DNA from: Pseudomonas sp. PDM18
GTDB lineage: Bacteria; Pseudomonadota; Gammaproteobacteria; Pseudomonadales; Pseudomonadaceae
Length of the DNA: 64,000 nt
NCBI RefSeq assembly: GCF_014852585.1
Contig: NZ_JACVBX010000004.1
Span: forward strand, 1-64,000
Direction: 5' to 3'
Shown here: piece after piece, positions 26,970 through 35,321 of the stretch
How the letters are laid out: the number at the start of each line of letters is the position of its first letter
Position numbering within the stretch: position 1 is the stretch's first letter
Position numbers and translations under genes: made by a program
The notes under the pieces: model-generated
The model's input: only the letters and a program-made list of their open reading frames with translations
Told to the model about the DNA's origin: nothing
Database searches by the model: none

Positions 26970-28046
26970 TCAGACAGTGAGGCGCAGGGTGCGGGCGTAG
27001 AACGCGGAGAGCTCTCGGGCGAATCTGTCGGGCGCGAAGTGCTGGCGCACAAAGTCGCGCAGTTCCTCGGGGGATCGAGTCGTCCCCGTCAAGAGGGCGC
27101 TTTTGATATGCCTTATCATCGTTTCCTCGCTGGAAAGGTCCGCTACCAGTCCCACGGGGGCGACGATTTCCGGTAACGAGCCAGTCTGATTGACCAGTAC
27201 CGGAGTGCCTTTGGCGAGGGACTCGATGGCGACCAGACCGAAGCCTTCCCAGCGAGACGGCATGATTGTTAGCGTTGCTCGTTCATAGAGTTCGGACAGG
27301 GAGTTCTTGTCCTGCCATCCCAGGAAGCGAACATTGTCGGTAGCGGCGTATTCACGGCCTTCCAGTACTGCCGAGCCGGCGACCAGGAGCTGGACACCCT
27401 TGAGAGATGGACTATTGAACGCGCGGTAGAGGAGGTCGAATCCCTTCTGGCGGTCCAGTCGGCCGACGAACAGGACCGTACTGTCCAGTTTGCGACCTTG
27501 CCAAGCTGGTTCGGACAGGTAATGCGGATCGACCGGGTTGTAGATGATCGCCTGATTGGCATTGGGGATGAACGACGCTCGTTTCTGCTCGGTCCTGGAA
27601 ATATGAATGATGCCGTCGGAAAGCATTCCGGTAAGGAGGTCCAGAAACCTGCTAGCCAGGTTCTCCATGCGCGAGGTTTCGCGCAGGAATGACCAGCCAT
27701 GAGCGCAATAGATCGCCGGGGGACTCTTCAGCAGCATCAGTCGCCGCAATACGAAGCTGTAGCCGGCCAGCGAACTGTGCAGGTGAATCAGATCAAAGCG
27801 ATCCTGTTTGAGTGTCTTACTAAGTGCCTGGAAAAGATGAGTTGCCCGGCTGAGGCGCCCGCCCCCCTTGAACAGCTGGAGCTTCGAGCTGTCTATGGCG
27901 ATGCACTCGCGCTGGCTGCCTGGGATCAGATACCGATTTTCGTGGGGCGATGTCTTGTCCAGTGTTTCCAGGTAGGTGGCAACACCACCCTGGATGGTCT
28001 CTGCAACGTGGAGGATTTTAAAGGTTCGGAGGGAAAGTTTGTTCAT
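26970..28046 (-). CDS. GT4-type glycosyltransferase
   Basis: 358 aa, GT-B fold. N-terminal ILHVAETIQGGVATYLETL, then HLHSSLAGYSF. C-terminal donor domain with VLFVGRLDRQKGFDLLYRAF and MPSRWEGFGLVAIESLAKGT, including the EX7E-type motif. It adds a sugar to the lipid-linked repeat unit; donor and linkage cannot be read. Its first 29 bp overlap the end of the polymerase gene. Confidence 0.88.
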   Translation of the reverse strand: MNKLSLRTFKILHVAETIQGGVATYLETLDKTSPHENRYLIPGSQRECIAIDSSKLQLFKGGGRLSRATHLFQALSKTLKQDRFDLIHLHSSLAGYSFVLRRLMLLKSPPAIYCAHGWSFLRETSRMENLASRFLDLLTGMLSDGIIHISRTEQKRASFIPNANQAIIYNPVDPHYLSEPAWQGRKLDSTVLFVGRLDRQKGFDLLYRAFNSPSLKGVQLLVAGSAVLEGREYAATDNVRFLGWQDKNSLSELYERATLTIMPSRWEGFGLVAIESLAKGTPVLVNQTGSLPEIVAPVGLVADLSSEETMIRHIKSALLTGTTRSPEELRDFVRQHFAPDRFARELSAFYARTLRLTV

Positions 28047-29208
28047 GGCGGCGTGACAGGGATAGTTTCAGGAATGCGAGAAATCCGAAGCAGGCGAAAC
28101 TTGGTACGAAGAGCCGTGCCGAGTCGCTCAAGGATGCGAACAGATAGATCAGTACGCCTGCATTTAACGCGCGCAGTTCGGGGCGGAGCCGAAGACTGAA
28201 TGGGCTCGGATTGCCGATCAGCAACGGCGAGATGAAGAAAAGTACAAAGCAGACCAGGCCTATCAGGCCGAAGTCGTAATAGATCGACAGATAAGGAATT
28301 TCAGTGATGGCGGATATGGGCTCCTGAGGCATGAGCCGGAACTCATTGAGCATCCAGAAGAACTGATCACGATTGCCCAGAGATCTATCCATCAGGAAAC
28401 GATCGCCGCCGAGGTAGTTGGCGGAGAGGAATATGGCGGCTGTGACGCAGACAAAGAGGCTTGCGACCAGGGCTATGAGCCGGCGAAGTGTGAGCCCTTG
28501 CCCGAATGTCATTAGCAAGGCAAGGATGGTGAGCAACCACACAGTGCGCGATAGGGTGAGGATCATGCTGGCGATCAGTATCACCTTGAAGATCGATCGC
28601 TGTTCTAGACGGAAATACAGCGGAGTAAGCATGGCCATGCAAAGGCCATAGATGTTTCCGTTGTTGTAGGTGGAGACCAGCTTGAATAGTTCTCCTCGCT
28701 GGTTATTGCGCTGCCATACGGAAAGCACATCATCGCCGCCCCCAGTCGTCAGATAGGGAATATTGAGATAGTCGCCGGTCAGCACTGCGTGCAGAAAAGA
28801 GATAATTCCGAACACCGCGACCATTCGAATGCAGAGTGTCAGTGTTCGAAAGATGGTTGCTTGGGTCCGTTCGTCGTAAAGCAGAGACAGCAGGTAGAAG
28901 AAGGTCGGTATCAGGATGAACACGAACATATGTCCACCCAGATAACCGACGTTCTCGTGGCCGATTATCAACTCCGTTGCAACCCAGATTGCCCAGAAGG
29001 GCACAATTGCCAAAGTGCAGCGTGATAGCGGTCCGATTTGTCGCACGGGCGTGCTCAGCCGAAGCATCAGCAGGATCGGGGTGATCAGCAGGACGATCAG
29101 GTAAAGGCTGTAGATCGGTGTGCTTCCTACATAGAAGCCACTTTTGGGAAGTGCCACGAGGAATATGACGACGATGCAGCAGAGCATCCGGGAGAGTTGC
29201 GTGGGCAT
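28018..29208 (-). CDS. Wzy-like O-antigen/exopolysaccharide polymerase
   Basis: 396 aa, nearly all hydrophobic, with about ten TM segments and a larger periplasmic loop (about 190-310), as in the O-antigen ligase/polymerase family. Position between flippase, transferase and GT genes supports the Wzy role. A ligase role is the alternative. The gene is visibly richer in A/T than the window's core genes. Confidence 0.75.
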   Translation of the reverse strand: MPTQLSRMLCCIVVIFLVALPKSGFYVGSTPIYSLYLIVLLITPILLMLRLSTPVRQIGPLSRCTLAIVPFWAIWVATELIIGHENVGYLGGHMFVFILIPTFFYLLSLLYDERTQATIFRTLTLCIRMVAVFGIISFLHAVLTGDYLNIPYLTTGGGDDVLSVWQRNNQRGELFKLVSTYNNGNIYGLCMAMLTPLYFRLEQRSIFKVILIASMILTLSRTVWLLTILALLMTFGQGLTLRRLIALVASLFVCVTAAIFLSANYLGGDRFLMDRSLGNRDQFFWMLNEFRLMPQEPISAITEIPYLSIYYDFGLIGLVCFVLFFISPLLIGNPSPFSLRLRPELRALNAGVLIYLFASLSDSARLFVPSFACFGFLAFLKLSLSRRHEQTFPPNL

Positions 29209-29217
29209 GTTCGGAGA

Positions 29218-29901
29218 TCAGCTTGCCTGAAGCTTCTTCCAGCCTTGCAAGAATGCTCCACCGGTGAGGGCCGCTCCAGTCAGTGCCTGGAATGCGAGAT
29301 ACTCTGCTTCATGCTGGAACAGGATGGCGAGGAGCAGCAGGAGCATTCCGATTCCGGAGAGGTTGTAGACGGACAGCAGCCACATGGCCACCTTGCCTGA
29401 GCCGGTGTCCCCAGATCCGTCTCGGCGTCCCCCCGAGAGTACGTTGACCTTGTTCAGAATCAATCGGGAAAAGAGCGAAAAAATGCTGGCCAGTGCGCCC
29501 AGTACCAGGCTTTCCATATTTCCCGAGCCGTAGCCAATTGCCAGGTAGAGACCCGCAGTAATGGTGTAGCCGCCCATGGCGTCGAGGAATTCTCCTCGGT
29601 TGGAGCCGGTACGCGTAAATCGGGCAATGTTGCCGTCCACGCAGTCGAGTATGAGCCACATCATCACGAGTCCACCGACCAGCCAGGCCGATGACGCCAT
29701 TGCCGCTGCGGCGATGGAGAGCAGGGCAAAAACGATGGAGGCGGCAGACGCCGTATTTGCGCCCAGGCCTAGGGCGATGAAGAGGGCGGTGACGGGGTAG
29801 GATAGTGGCCTGGCACAGAAATAGGCCGCCGGATTCCCCCAGCGATCATATTGGCTCTTGTCCCGTGGCATGGACTGTTTGATTTCAGTAATGGTCGGCA
29901 T
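29218..29901 (-). CDS. CDP-alcohol phosphatidyltransferase family protein
   Basis: 227 aa with about five TM segments. The family motif D(x2)DG(x2)AR(x8)G(x3)D(x3)D is present as DCVDGNIAR (about 88-96), then GEFLD, but the last Asp is Gly (DAMGG). The enzyme would move a phospho-alcohol from a CDP-linked donor to a membrane acceptor. With the cytidylyltransferase gene upstream it may decorate the polysaccharide or its lipid carrier with phosphoglycerol. The missing last Asp, normally the catalytic base, questions standard activity. It overlaps the flippase gene end by 17 bp. Confidence 0.8.
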   Translation of the reverse strand: MPTITEIKQSMPRDKSQYDRWGNPAAYFCARPLSYPVTALFIALGLGANTASAASIVFALLSIAAAAMASSAWLVGGLVMMWLILDCVDGNIARFTRTGSNRGEFLDAMGGYTITAGLYLAIGYGSGNMESLVLGALASIFSLFSRLILNKVNVLSGGRRDGSGDTGSGKVAMWLLSVYNLSGIGMLLLLLAILFQHEAEYLAFQALTGAALTGGAFLQGWKKLQAS

Positions 29902-31153
29902 GGCTATCGATAGCGATTGGTTGAGGAATGGATTTCCGGCAACTCAGGAGTGCGCGGATGCGCAGCACAAGCACCAGAAGTTCGGTTGCCAAGATTGTCA
30001 GGGCGACGTTGCGGGCGTTGATCTGGTCGAAAACATAGAGGCATGCCAGCACGAAGATGTTGGCAATCGAGGCGTGCACGACCGTGCGGTTGGCGTGGTC
30101 CAGACGATCCAGAGCGGCAAAGGCGGGATATCCGAACGCGGCGGCAAGATAACTCGCCACCATGGCGGCGAGCATGATGATGAAAGTGCTCCTGGCTTCG
30201 ATGAAGTCATCGCCCAGGGCTTTTTGCAGTATTTCTCCGGAAAAGGCTGCAAGCAGACCAGCCAGCATGGCGAGTGCCGAGGCGGAGCCCAGAGTCACCA
30301 GCAGGAATACCCGCCAGTTGCGATGCTTGGCCATGAATGGATAGAGCACCTGGTTCACCGGCAGGGCAGAACCAATCCGATAGACCTGCTGGCAGGCATA
30401 GAACTGTGCTGCCTGGACCTGCCCGGATAGGCCGACGACAGTCGTGGCTGCCGAGGTGTAGGTCGCCACGGCGATTCGTGAAGTGAAGAAAGGCAGCGCT
30501 GTGCGAAACTCCTGCGCGACCTCGTGCACTCGTGGCCTGAGCACACGAAAGTTGCAACGGTATATCTGGTGGATTGAAAGTCCTGCCGCAGCCAGTTGGG
30601 CGAGTCCCCAACCGAGAATCACTAGCCACGCGTCGCCGCCATCGTGGACGAACAACAGCACGATCGACAGGTAAAGAGCTTTGGTCGAAAGGTTGTAGAA
30701 GGTGATGACCTTCATGCGTTCCAGCCCGATAAACAGCCAGTTGGCTTGATAAGCCTGGCCCGCGATGGCGAGGAGGCCCAGGGCGAAGAGCGGAGTATCC
30801 TGGCGGTATGCAGGAATCAGCATCGGGACCAGCATGCTGATCAACGACGCTCCAGCAACGAGTGGCAGCTTGCCCAGGAATACCGCGCCCAGCAGTCGGC
30901 CAATCAGCTGAGGTTCTTCACGATGGCAAGCGATCTTGTAGGTGCTCGAGAGGCCGTAGCCGAAGTCGGTGATGATCAGCGACAACTGGCTGAGGGAGAG
31001 CACCATGGCGACCGAGCCGAAACTGGCGATGCCCAGTCGCTGGGTAAGGATCGGCAACAAAAGCAACGGCAGGAAATTGGCCAGCTGCGTCAGGCTGGCA
31101 GCGAGCGTGTTTGCTGCCAGCGGGTGGGTGACAAGCCGAGTGATCGATCTCAT
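29885..31153 (-). CDS. Wzx-type polysaccharide flippase
   Basis: 422 aa from ATG 31153, chosen because the longer frame would overlap the cytidylyltransferase gene. About 12 TM segments; polysaccharide synthesis/MATE-like family (LVTHPLAANTLAASLTQLAN at the start, SLSQLSLIITDFGYGLSSTY in the first repeat). Flips undecaprenyl-linked repeat units across the inner membrane for the Wzy-like polymerase. Starts 5 bp after the upstream gene. Confidence 0.88.
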   Translation of the reverse strand: MRSITRLVTHPLAANTLAASLTQLANFLPLLLLPILTQRLGIASFGSVAMVLSLSQLSLIITDFGYGLSSTYKIACHREEPQLIGRLLGAVFLGKLPLVAGASLISMLVPMLIPAYRQDTPLFALGLLAIAGQAYQANWLFIGLERMKVITFYNLSTKALYLSIVLLFVHDGGDAWLVILGWGLAQLAAAGLSIHQIYRCNFRVLRPRVHEVAQEFRTALPFFTSRIAVATYTSAATTVVGLSGQVQAAQFYACQQVYRIGSALPVNQVLYPFMAKHRNWRVFLLVTLGSASALAMLAGLLAAFSGEILQKALGDDFIEARSTFIIMLAAMVASYLAAAFGYPAFAALDRLDHANRTVVHASIANIFVLACLYVFDQINARNVALTILATELLVLVLRIRALLSCRKSIPQPIAIDSHADHY

Positions 31154-31158
31154 GGGAA

Positions 31159-31620
31159 TCAGCGCAGGCGCTCGATGATCGATGAGATGGTGTCGAGCGA
31201 AGCCTTCAGGTCTGAGAGATGAGACTTGTCGAAGTAGCCCAGGCTTTGTTTGATCTGCGTGCTGGAGATGCCTTCGGTGCGAGGCAGGTAAACGACCTTG
31301 CACAGCGAACTCAGGTGATCGAACTTCCCTTCCCAGTCGTGTCCCATGCCGAGAATCGACGCGTCGTAGGTCACGATATCCTGTGCTTTCTGAGCCCAGT
31401 CAGTTTCTGGAATCGCCAGGTCGACGAACTTGATTGACTGTACGATTTCTATTCGATCGGCGAACGGAATGATGGTCTTCTTGCCCTTGCCGGCGTTGAA
31501 CTCGTCGGTGGAAACGCCAACGATCAATCTATCGCCCAAGGCTTTCAGGCGGGTCAGCAGTTTCAGGTGGCCGTGGTGGAAAAGATCGAAGGTGCCATAA
31601 GTCAGAACGGTCGTTTTCAT
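31159..31620 (-). CDS. Glycerol-3-phosphate cytidylyltransferase-like nucleotidyltransferase (TagD/GCT family)
   Basis: 153 aa. Nucleotidyltransferase with TYGTFDLFHHGHLKLL (HxGH motif, about 7-22) and RTEGISSTQIK (RTxGISxT motif, about 113-123), diagnostic of the GCT/TagD family. It makes a CDP-alcohol, probably CDP-glycerol, from CTP and the alcohol phosphate. The ATG at 31620 gives the standard N-terminus (MKTTVLTYGTFD); an in-frame ATG at 31656 lies next to the ops element and is unlikely. First gene after rfaH and the ops site. Expected to supply the donor for the CDP-alcohol transferase two genes on. Confidence 0.85.
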   Translation of the reverse strand: MKTTVLTYGTFDLFHHGHLKLLTRLKALGDRLIVGVSTDEFNAGKGKKTIIPFADRIEIVQSIKFVDLAIPETDWAQKAQDIVTYDASILGMGHDWEGKFDHLSSLCKVVYLPRTEGISSTQIKQSLGYFDKSHLSDLKASLDTISSIIERLR

Positions 31621-31664
31621 AGAGCATAGAGTTCGTGGCGCGTGCTTCAACATCAAGGCGTCGG

Positions 31665-31676
31665 CACGCTACCGCC
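31665..31676 (-). promoter_or_regulatory. ops element (RfaH recruitment site)
   Basis: The minus strand reads GGCGGTAGCGTG, identical to the classical ops core, inside GGGGCGGTAGCGTGCC as in JUMPstart sequences. It lies 100 bp after the rfaH stop and 45 bp before the cytidylyltransferase start, on the coding strand of the cluster. RfaH should load onto paused RNA polymerase here and carry it through the ~11 kb downstream. Confidence 0.88.
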
Positions 31677-31775
31677 CCAGGATTTTTGGTTGATTTCCTG
31701 AGAACGCGGATGCGGGTTGTTGTTATCGGCCACCAGGGCCGAGTTGCTGGCGTTGCGGGTTATCGCGTGCTGGTT

Positions 31776-32282
31776 CTAACTGTGGCGTGCGAGCCGCTGG
31801 ATGTGGGTGACTGGCACGCTGACACGTGAATCTCTTTGCAGCAGATTGAGCAGCAGGATCACTCGCTCGGTACCGTCCCGGGCTTCGAATATCGCCTCTA
31901 CTCCGACGGATTCTGAAGTGCTGATTCGAACTCGGTCCCCTGGCTGAAGCAGCCGGATCACGGCGGAGGTGTGTGATCGCACTCCTGCTATGACCGACTG
32001 CGGGACGGGCAGTGGTTCGTTGTCAAAGCGAACCATCTGGCTGACACCTCGAGTGGAGCGAATCGGCATCCAGTTGTCCTGCAGCGTGTCGAGCTCAATG
32101 AATAGGTAGCCAGGAAACAGTGGTTCCGATCGGAGCTGGAGGGTTCCCTGGCTGATCCGCTCGACCTGGCGCATTGGCAATAGGCACTCGTAGTGCTGTT
32201 GTTGCAGATTGGCCAGTGCGCGCAGGTCTTGCCTGGGTTTGCATTGCACGAGGTACCAGCGCTTTTCTGTGACTGTTTGCAT
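31776..32282 (-). CDS. rfaH: RfaH-type transcription antitermination protein
   Basis: 168 aa from ATG 32282 (RBS CCGGAGCG; the upstream in-frame ATG at 32351 overlaps wzc). NusG-like N-terminal domain: WYLVQCKPRQDLRALANLQQ, ECLLPMRQVER and PLFPGYLFIELD; then a linker and a C-terminal KOW-type domain (LQPGDRVRISTSESVGVEAI and on, about 110-168). The short NGN with FPGYLF matches RfaH rather than housekeeping NusG. It sits inside the locus it is predicted to control, next to a perfect ops site. Confidence 0.9.
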   Translation of the reverse strand: MQTVTEKRWYLVQCKPRQDLRALANLQQQHYECLLPMRQVERISQGTLQLRSEPLFPGYLFIELDTLQDNWMPIRSTRGVSQMVRFDNEPLPVPQSVIAGVRSHTSAVIRLLQPGDRVRISTSESVGVEAIFEARDGTERVILLLNLLQRDSRVSVPVTHIQRLARHS

Positions 32283-32310
32283 AGATTCGCTCCGGAATGC
32301 CCAGCTGGTG

Positions 32311-34554
32311 TCAGCTGTTTCCCGACAGGTATTCATACTGGTAGTTGGCATACGCCCCGTTGCCGTAGTAGTCCGAGGCTCGTCGCTCGACGCCGTTGAA
32401 AATCGCCCCCTTGAGTTCGATACCGTTCTGCTCGAAGCGGCGAATCGTCAGTTCGATTTCCCGTGGGGCGTTCTTGCCGAAGCGGGTGACGATCAGACTG
32501 GTGCCAGCTTGCCGGCCGACGATGGCAGCATCGGTAACGGCGAGCAGAGGGGGGGTGTCGAGGATTACCAGGTCGAATTTGGTGCTGGCCCGCTCCAGCA
32601 GGTCGGTGAAGTTGGGGTGCATCAGCAGTTCCGACGGATTCGGCGGGATCTGCCCGCGAGAGATGAAGCTGAGGTTCTCCACATCAGTGGCCCGGACTGC
32701 CTGCTCGAAGGTGCAACGATGGATGAGCAGGTCGGAAAGGCCCTGCTTGTCATCGGTGCCGAAGACTTTGTGCAGGTAGCCCTTGCGCATGTCGACATCG
32801 ATCAGCAGTACGCGCTGGCCCGCCTGGGCAATCACGGCGGCCAGGTTGGAGCTCACGAAGGATTTGCCTACTGCGGGGCTAGGGCCGGAGATCATCAGGC
32901 GATTGTCGCCAGACTCCAGCATGGCGAAGTGCAAGCTGGTGCGCAGGCTACGCAGGGATTCGATGGCGAGGTCGGTTGGATGGCCGGACGCCAGCAGTGG
33001 AGCCGGGGTGATGGTGGCTTTACGATTCCCGTTCTTCTTATTGCGTTCTTGCTCTTCCGATTTCTGCAGTTCGCTGTAGGGAATGGAGGCGTAGACCGGC
33101 AGGCCAAGTTGTTCAATCGCCGTCGGGTTTTCGATTCCGCGATTCAGGCTCTTGCGCAGCAGTGCCAAAGCGATGGAAAAGAACAGGCCGAGCAGCGTGG
33201 CGATGGCAACGATCAGTGGCTGCTTCGGTTTAACCGGTTTGGTGATATCGACGTCGGCAGGGTCGATGATGCGCACGTTGCCGACGGCACCGGCGCGCAT
33301 GACGTCGAGTTCCTGGGCCTTGTTCAGCATCTGCGTATAGATGGCGGTGCTGACCTGCACGTCGCGGGTCAGGCGCAGCAGGTCCTGTTGTGTTTCCGGC
33401 AGGGCCTCCACGCGCTTGGCGAGGCCGGATTGCTTGCTGGTGAGTTCGCCGATCTGCCGCATCAGGGCCTGGTAGGCCGGGTGCTGGCGGGTGAACTTGT
33501 GATCCATCTCGGCTTGCTGGAGTTTGAGCTGGGAGATATTGGTGTCCAGCGCGACTATCTGGTCCAGAAGGGCCTTGGTTTCCAGGCTGATGTCCGCCGA
33601 TTTTGCGCGGGACTGGTAACCGCTCAGGGCGTTTTCCGATTGTTCCAGGTCATGCCGTACTTCCGGCAGTTGGCCACGCAGGAAATCGAGGCTAGAAGCC
33701 GCCTCGGCGGAGGCGCGTTCGACGTTCTGCAGCACGTACTGTTGGTTGATGGCGTTGAGGACGGCGAGCGCTTGATCCGGCTCTTCGTCATCCAGCAACA
33801 AGGTTAGAATGCCGGACTCCTTGCCGGTCTCGCTGACATTGAGTGCCTGCTGATAATCGAGAATGGCGCTCAGCCGACGCTCGCGGACGACCGTGAAGCG
33901 TGTGCCAGGGTTGGCGTTCAGGACTTCGACCTGGACGTTAACGCCGTTGTGTTCAGCAGGCTGACCTACCTGGCCTTCCACCAGAACATTGTCGTCATCA
34001 TCGAGCAGGGTGTATCGGCCCTTCTCGCCGGCGACTAGCTTTAGCTTTTTCTCCAGCAGCGCATTGGGCACATCGAGCTGGAAAATTTTCAGCGTTTCCC
34101 CGCCCCAGGCGAAGCGGCTCATGCCCAGCAGTGGTGACGCCACGTCTCCATCAGCTTCTGGACTGTAGCGACGATGCAGGAAGTTACCGATCACTGGGAA
34201 CAAGGTCGGCTGGATATTGATATCCAGCTTGAGACCATCCACAGCCTTTCCAATCACGCTGCGCGAGGTCAGCAACTGGATCTCGGTCACCGCCTGCGAC
34301 TGCGCACCTAACAGGTCGCTCATGTCCGACAGACCAGGGATGCCGGGCTTCTTCTGCTCCACCTGAATGGTCGCGGTAGCGCGATAGATCGGTGCGCTGA
34401 GTACGGCATAGGCGGCGCCCACGACCATGAAGCCCGCGGTGATGCCTGCGATCAGCCATTTGTGATCGAGCAGGGTGCCGAACAGGGCGAGCAGGTCGAT
34501 TTCGTCGTCATCGCTGACGGCCGGCGGAAGAGCGGGCGTTTGAGGGTATTGCAT
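32311..34554 (-). CDS. wzc: Wzc-type polysaccharide co-polymerase / bacterial tyrosine kinase
   Basis: 747 aa. N-terminal Wzz domain with two TM segments (about 33-55 and about 440-460) flanking a periplasmic coiled-coil region, then a cytoplasmic BY-kinase: Walker A GPSPAVGKSFVSSNLAAVIA (about 545-565), Walker A' LLIDVDMRKG, Walker B FDLVILDTPP, and a C-terminal Tyr cluster (YYGNGAYANYQYEYLSG). It controls chain length and export by phosphorylation cycles; the phosphatases in the cluster should reset it. Confidence 0.93.
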   Translation of the reverse strand: MQYPQTPALPPAVSDDDEIDLLALFGTLLDHKWLIAGITAGFMVVGAAYAVLSAPIYRATATIQVEQKKPGIPGLSDMSDLLGAQSQAVTEIQLLTSRSVIGKAVDGLKLDINIQPTLFPVIGNFLHRRYSPEADGDVASPLLGMSRFAWGGETLKIFQLDVPNALLEKKLKLVAGEKGRYTLLDDDDNVLVEGQVGQPAEHNGVNVQVEVLNANPGTRFTVVRERRLSAILDYQQALNVSETGKESGILTLLLDDEEPDQALAVLNAINQQYVLQNVERASAEAASSLDFLRGQLPEVRHDLEQSENALSGYQSRAKSADISLETKALLDQIVALDTNISQLKLQQAEMDHKFTRQHPAYQALMRQIGELTSKQSGLAKRVEALPETQQDLLRLTRDVQVSTAIYTQMLNKAQELDVMRAGAVGNVRIIDPADVDITKPVKPKQPLIVAIATLLGLFFSIALALLRKSLNRGIENPTAIEQLGLPVYASIPYSELQKSEEQERNKKNGNRKATITPAPLLASGHPTDLAIESLRSLRTSLHFAMLESGDNRLMISGPSPAVGKSFVSSNLAAVIAQAGQRVLLIDVDMRKGYLHKVFGTDDKQGLSDLLIHRCTFEQAVRATDVENLSFISRGQIPPNPSELLMHPNFTDLLERASTKFDLVILDTPPLLAVTDAAIVGRQAGTSLIVTRFGKNAPREIELTIRRFEQNGIELKGAIFNGVERRASDYYGNGAYANYQYEYLSGNS

Positions 34555-34573
34555 GAGAGGCTTCTTGAAGTAA

Positions 34574-35029
34574 TCAGCGTTGAGGTTGAAGACGTCGTGA
34601 CCAGGCGACAGCGCCTTCCTCGATCAGGGCGTAGGCATGCTCGAAAGCTGCCGTTCCGCGCTTGTAGGGATCGGGGATTTCCCGCTCGCTCTGCCATTTG
34701 CCGAGCAGGAAGGTCTTGCCACGCGAGACGGGCGATAACCGGATGACGTCCTGCAGATGGCGACGCTCCATGACCAGCACGAGGTCGGAGGCCTGCAGGA
34801 TCTGCGGTGTCAGTTGCCGTGCCTGATGTTCGTGGGGCTGTTGGCCGTGACGCTGCAGGGTTTCGAGAGCGTTCCGTTCGAACGGGTGACCGACCACCGC
34901 GGTGAGGCCTGCAGAGCTGACCCGGATGCCGGTACCGGCGAGATGTTGCTGGAGCAGATGCTCGCCTGTCGGGCTGCGGCAGATGTTTCCTGCGCAGATA
35001 ACCAGTACGTTCTTGAACACGCTGACCAC
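34574..35029 (-). CDS. Low-molecular-weight protein-tyrosine phosphatase (Wzb-like), copy 2
   Basis: 151 aa. P-loop CAGNICRSP (about 12-20) and the general-acid DPY (about 120) of LMW-PTPs. Expected to dephosphorylate the C-terminal tyrosines of the adjacent Wzc. The start is GTG at 35029; GTG at 35020 aligns better with the paralogue at 36524-36970 and is an alternative. It lies 19 bp upstream of wzc. Confidence 0.88.
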   Translation of the reverse strand: MVSVFKNVLVICAGNICRSPTGEHLLQQHLAGTGIRVSSAGLTAVVGHPFERNALETLQRHGQQPHEHQARQLTPQILQASDLVLVMERRHLQDVIRLSPVSRGKTFLLGKWQSEREIPDPYKRGTAAFEHAYALIEEGAVAWSRRLQPQR

Positions 35030-35321
35030 CGCTGCATTGATTGGCGCTACCTATGGGCCGCGAAAATTAATCTTCGCGCCGAGGCGATTCAATGCGTGCC
35101 TCCCCCGTTTCGGGGGTTTAGGAATTCTCTGAGGAGGGTTAAAGGGAATCCCTTCAAATAGTCGATGAGGGCGGAGAATTCTGGTGGCGCAATGCCGTCT
35201 CCGATTGCTGATCGATGATCAGCTTCTGCCGTCGGATCGAGCAGTGGCAGGAGCGAAGGAAGGGATGAAGTCGGCCTGGCTGGGGGGGCACTCGGCCCGC
35301 CCGCCAGGGCAGGCCTCGATG
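35030..35321. other. 292-bp gap inside the polysaccharide cluster
   Basis: Lies between the first GT4 gene and the second phosphatase gene. It holds a small CCCCCG-AAA-CGGGGG hairpin (near 35101-35115) without a T-tract, and no supported ORF. A separate promoter for the wzc-rfaH part may sit here, but I see no convincing boxes. Confidence 0.4.

Noticed and set aside
35042-35052. Second ops-like sequence (GGTAGCG on the minus strand)
   Set aside because: Matches only 7 of 12 ops positions and lacks the GTG end; chance match is likely.
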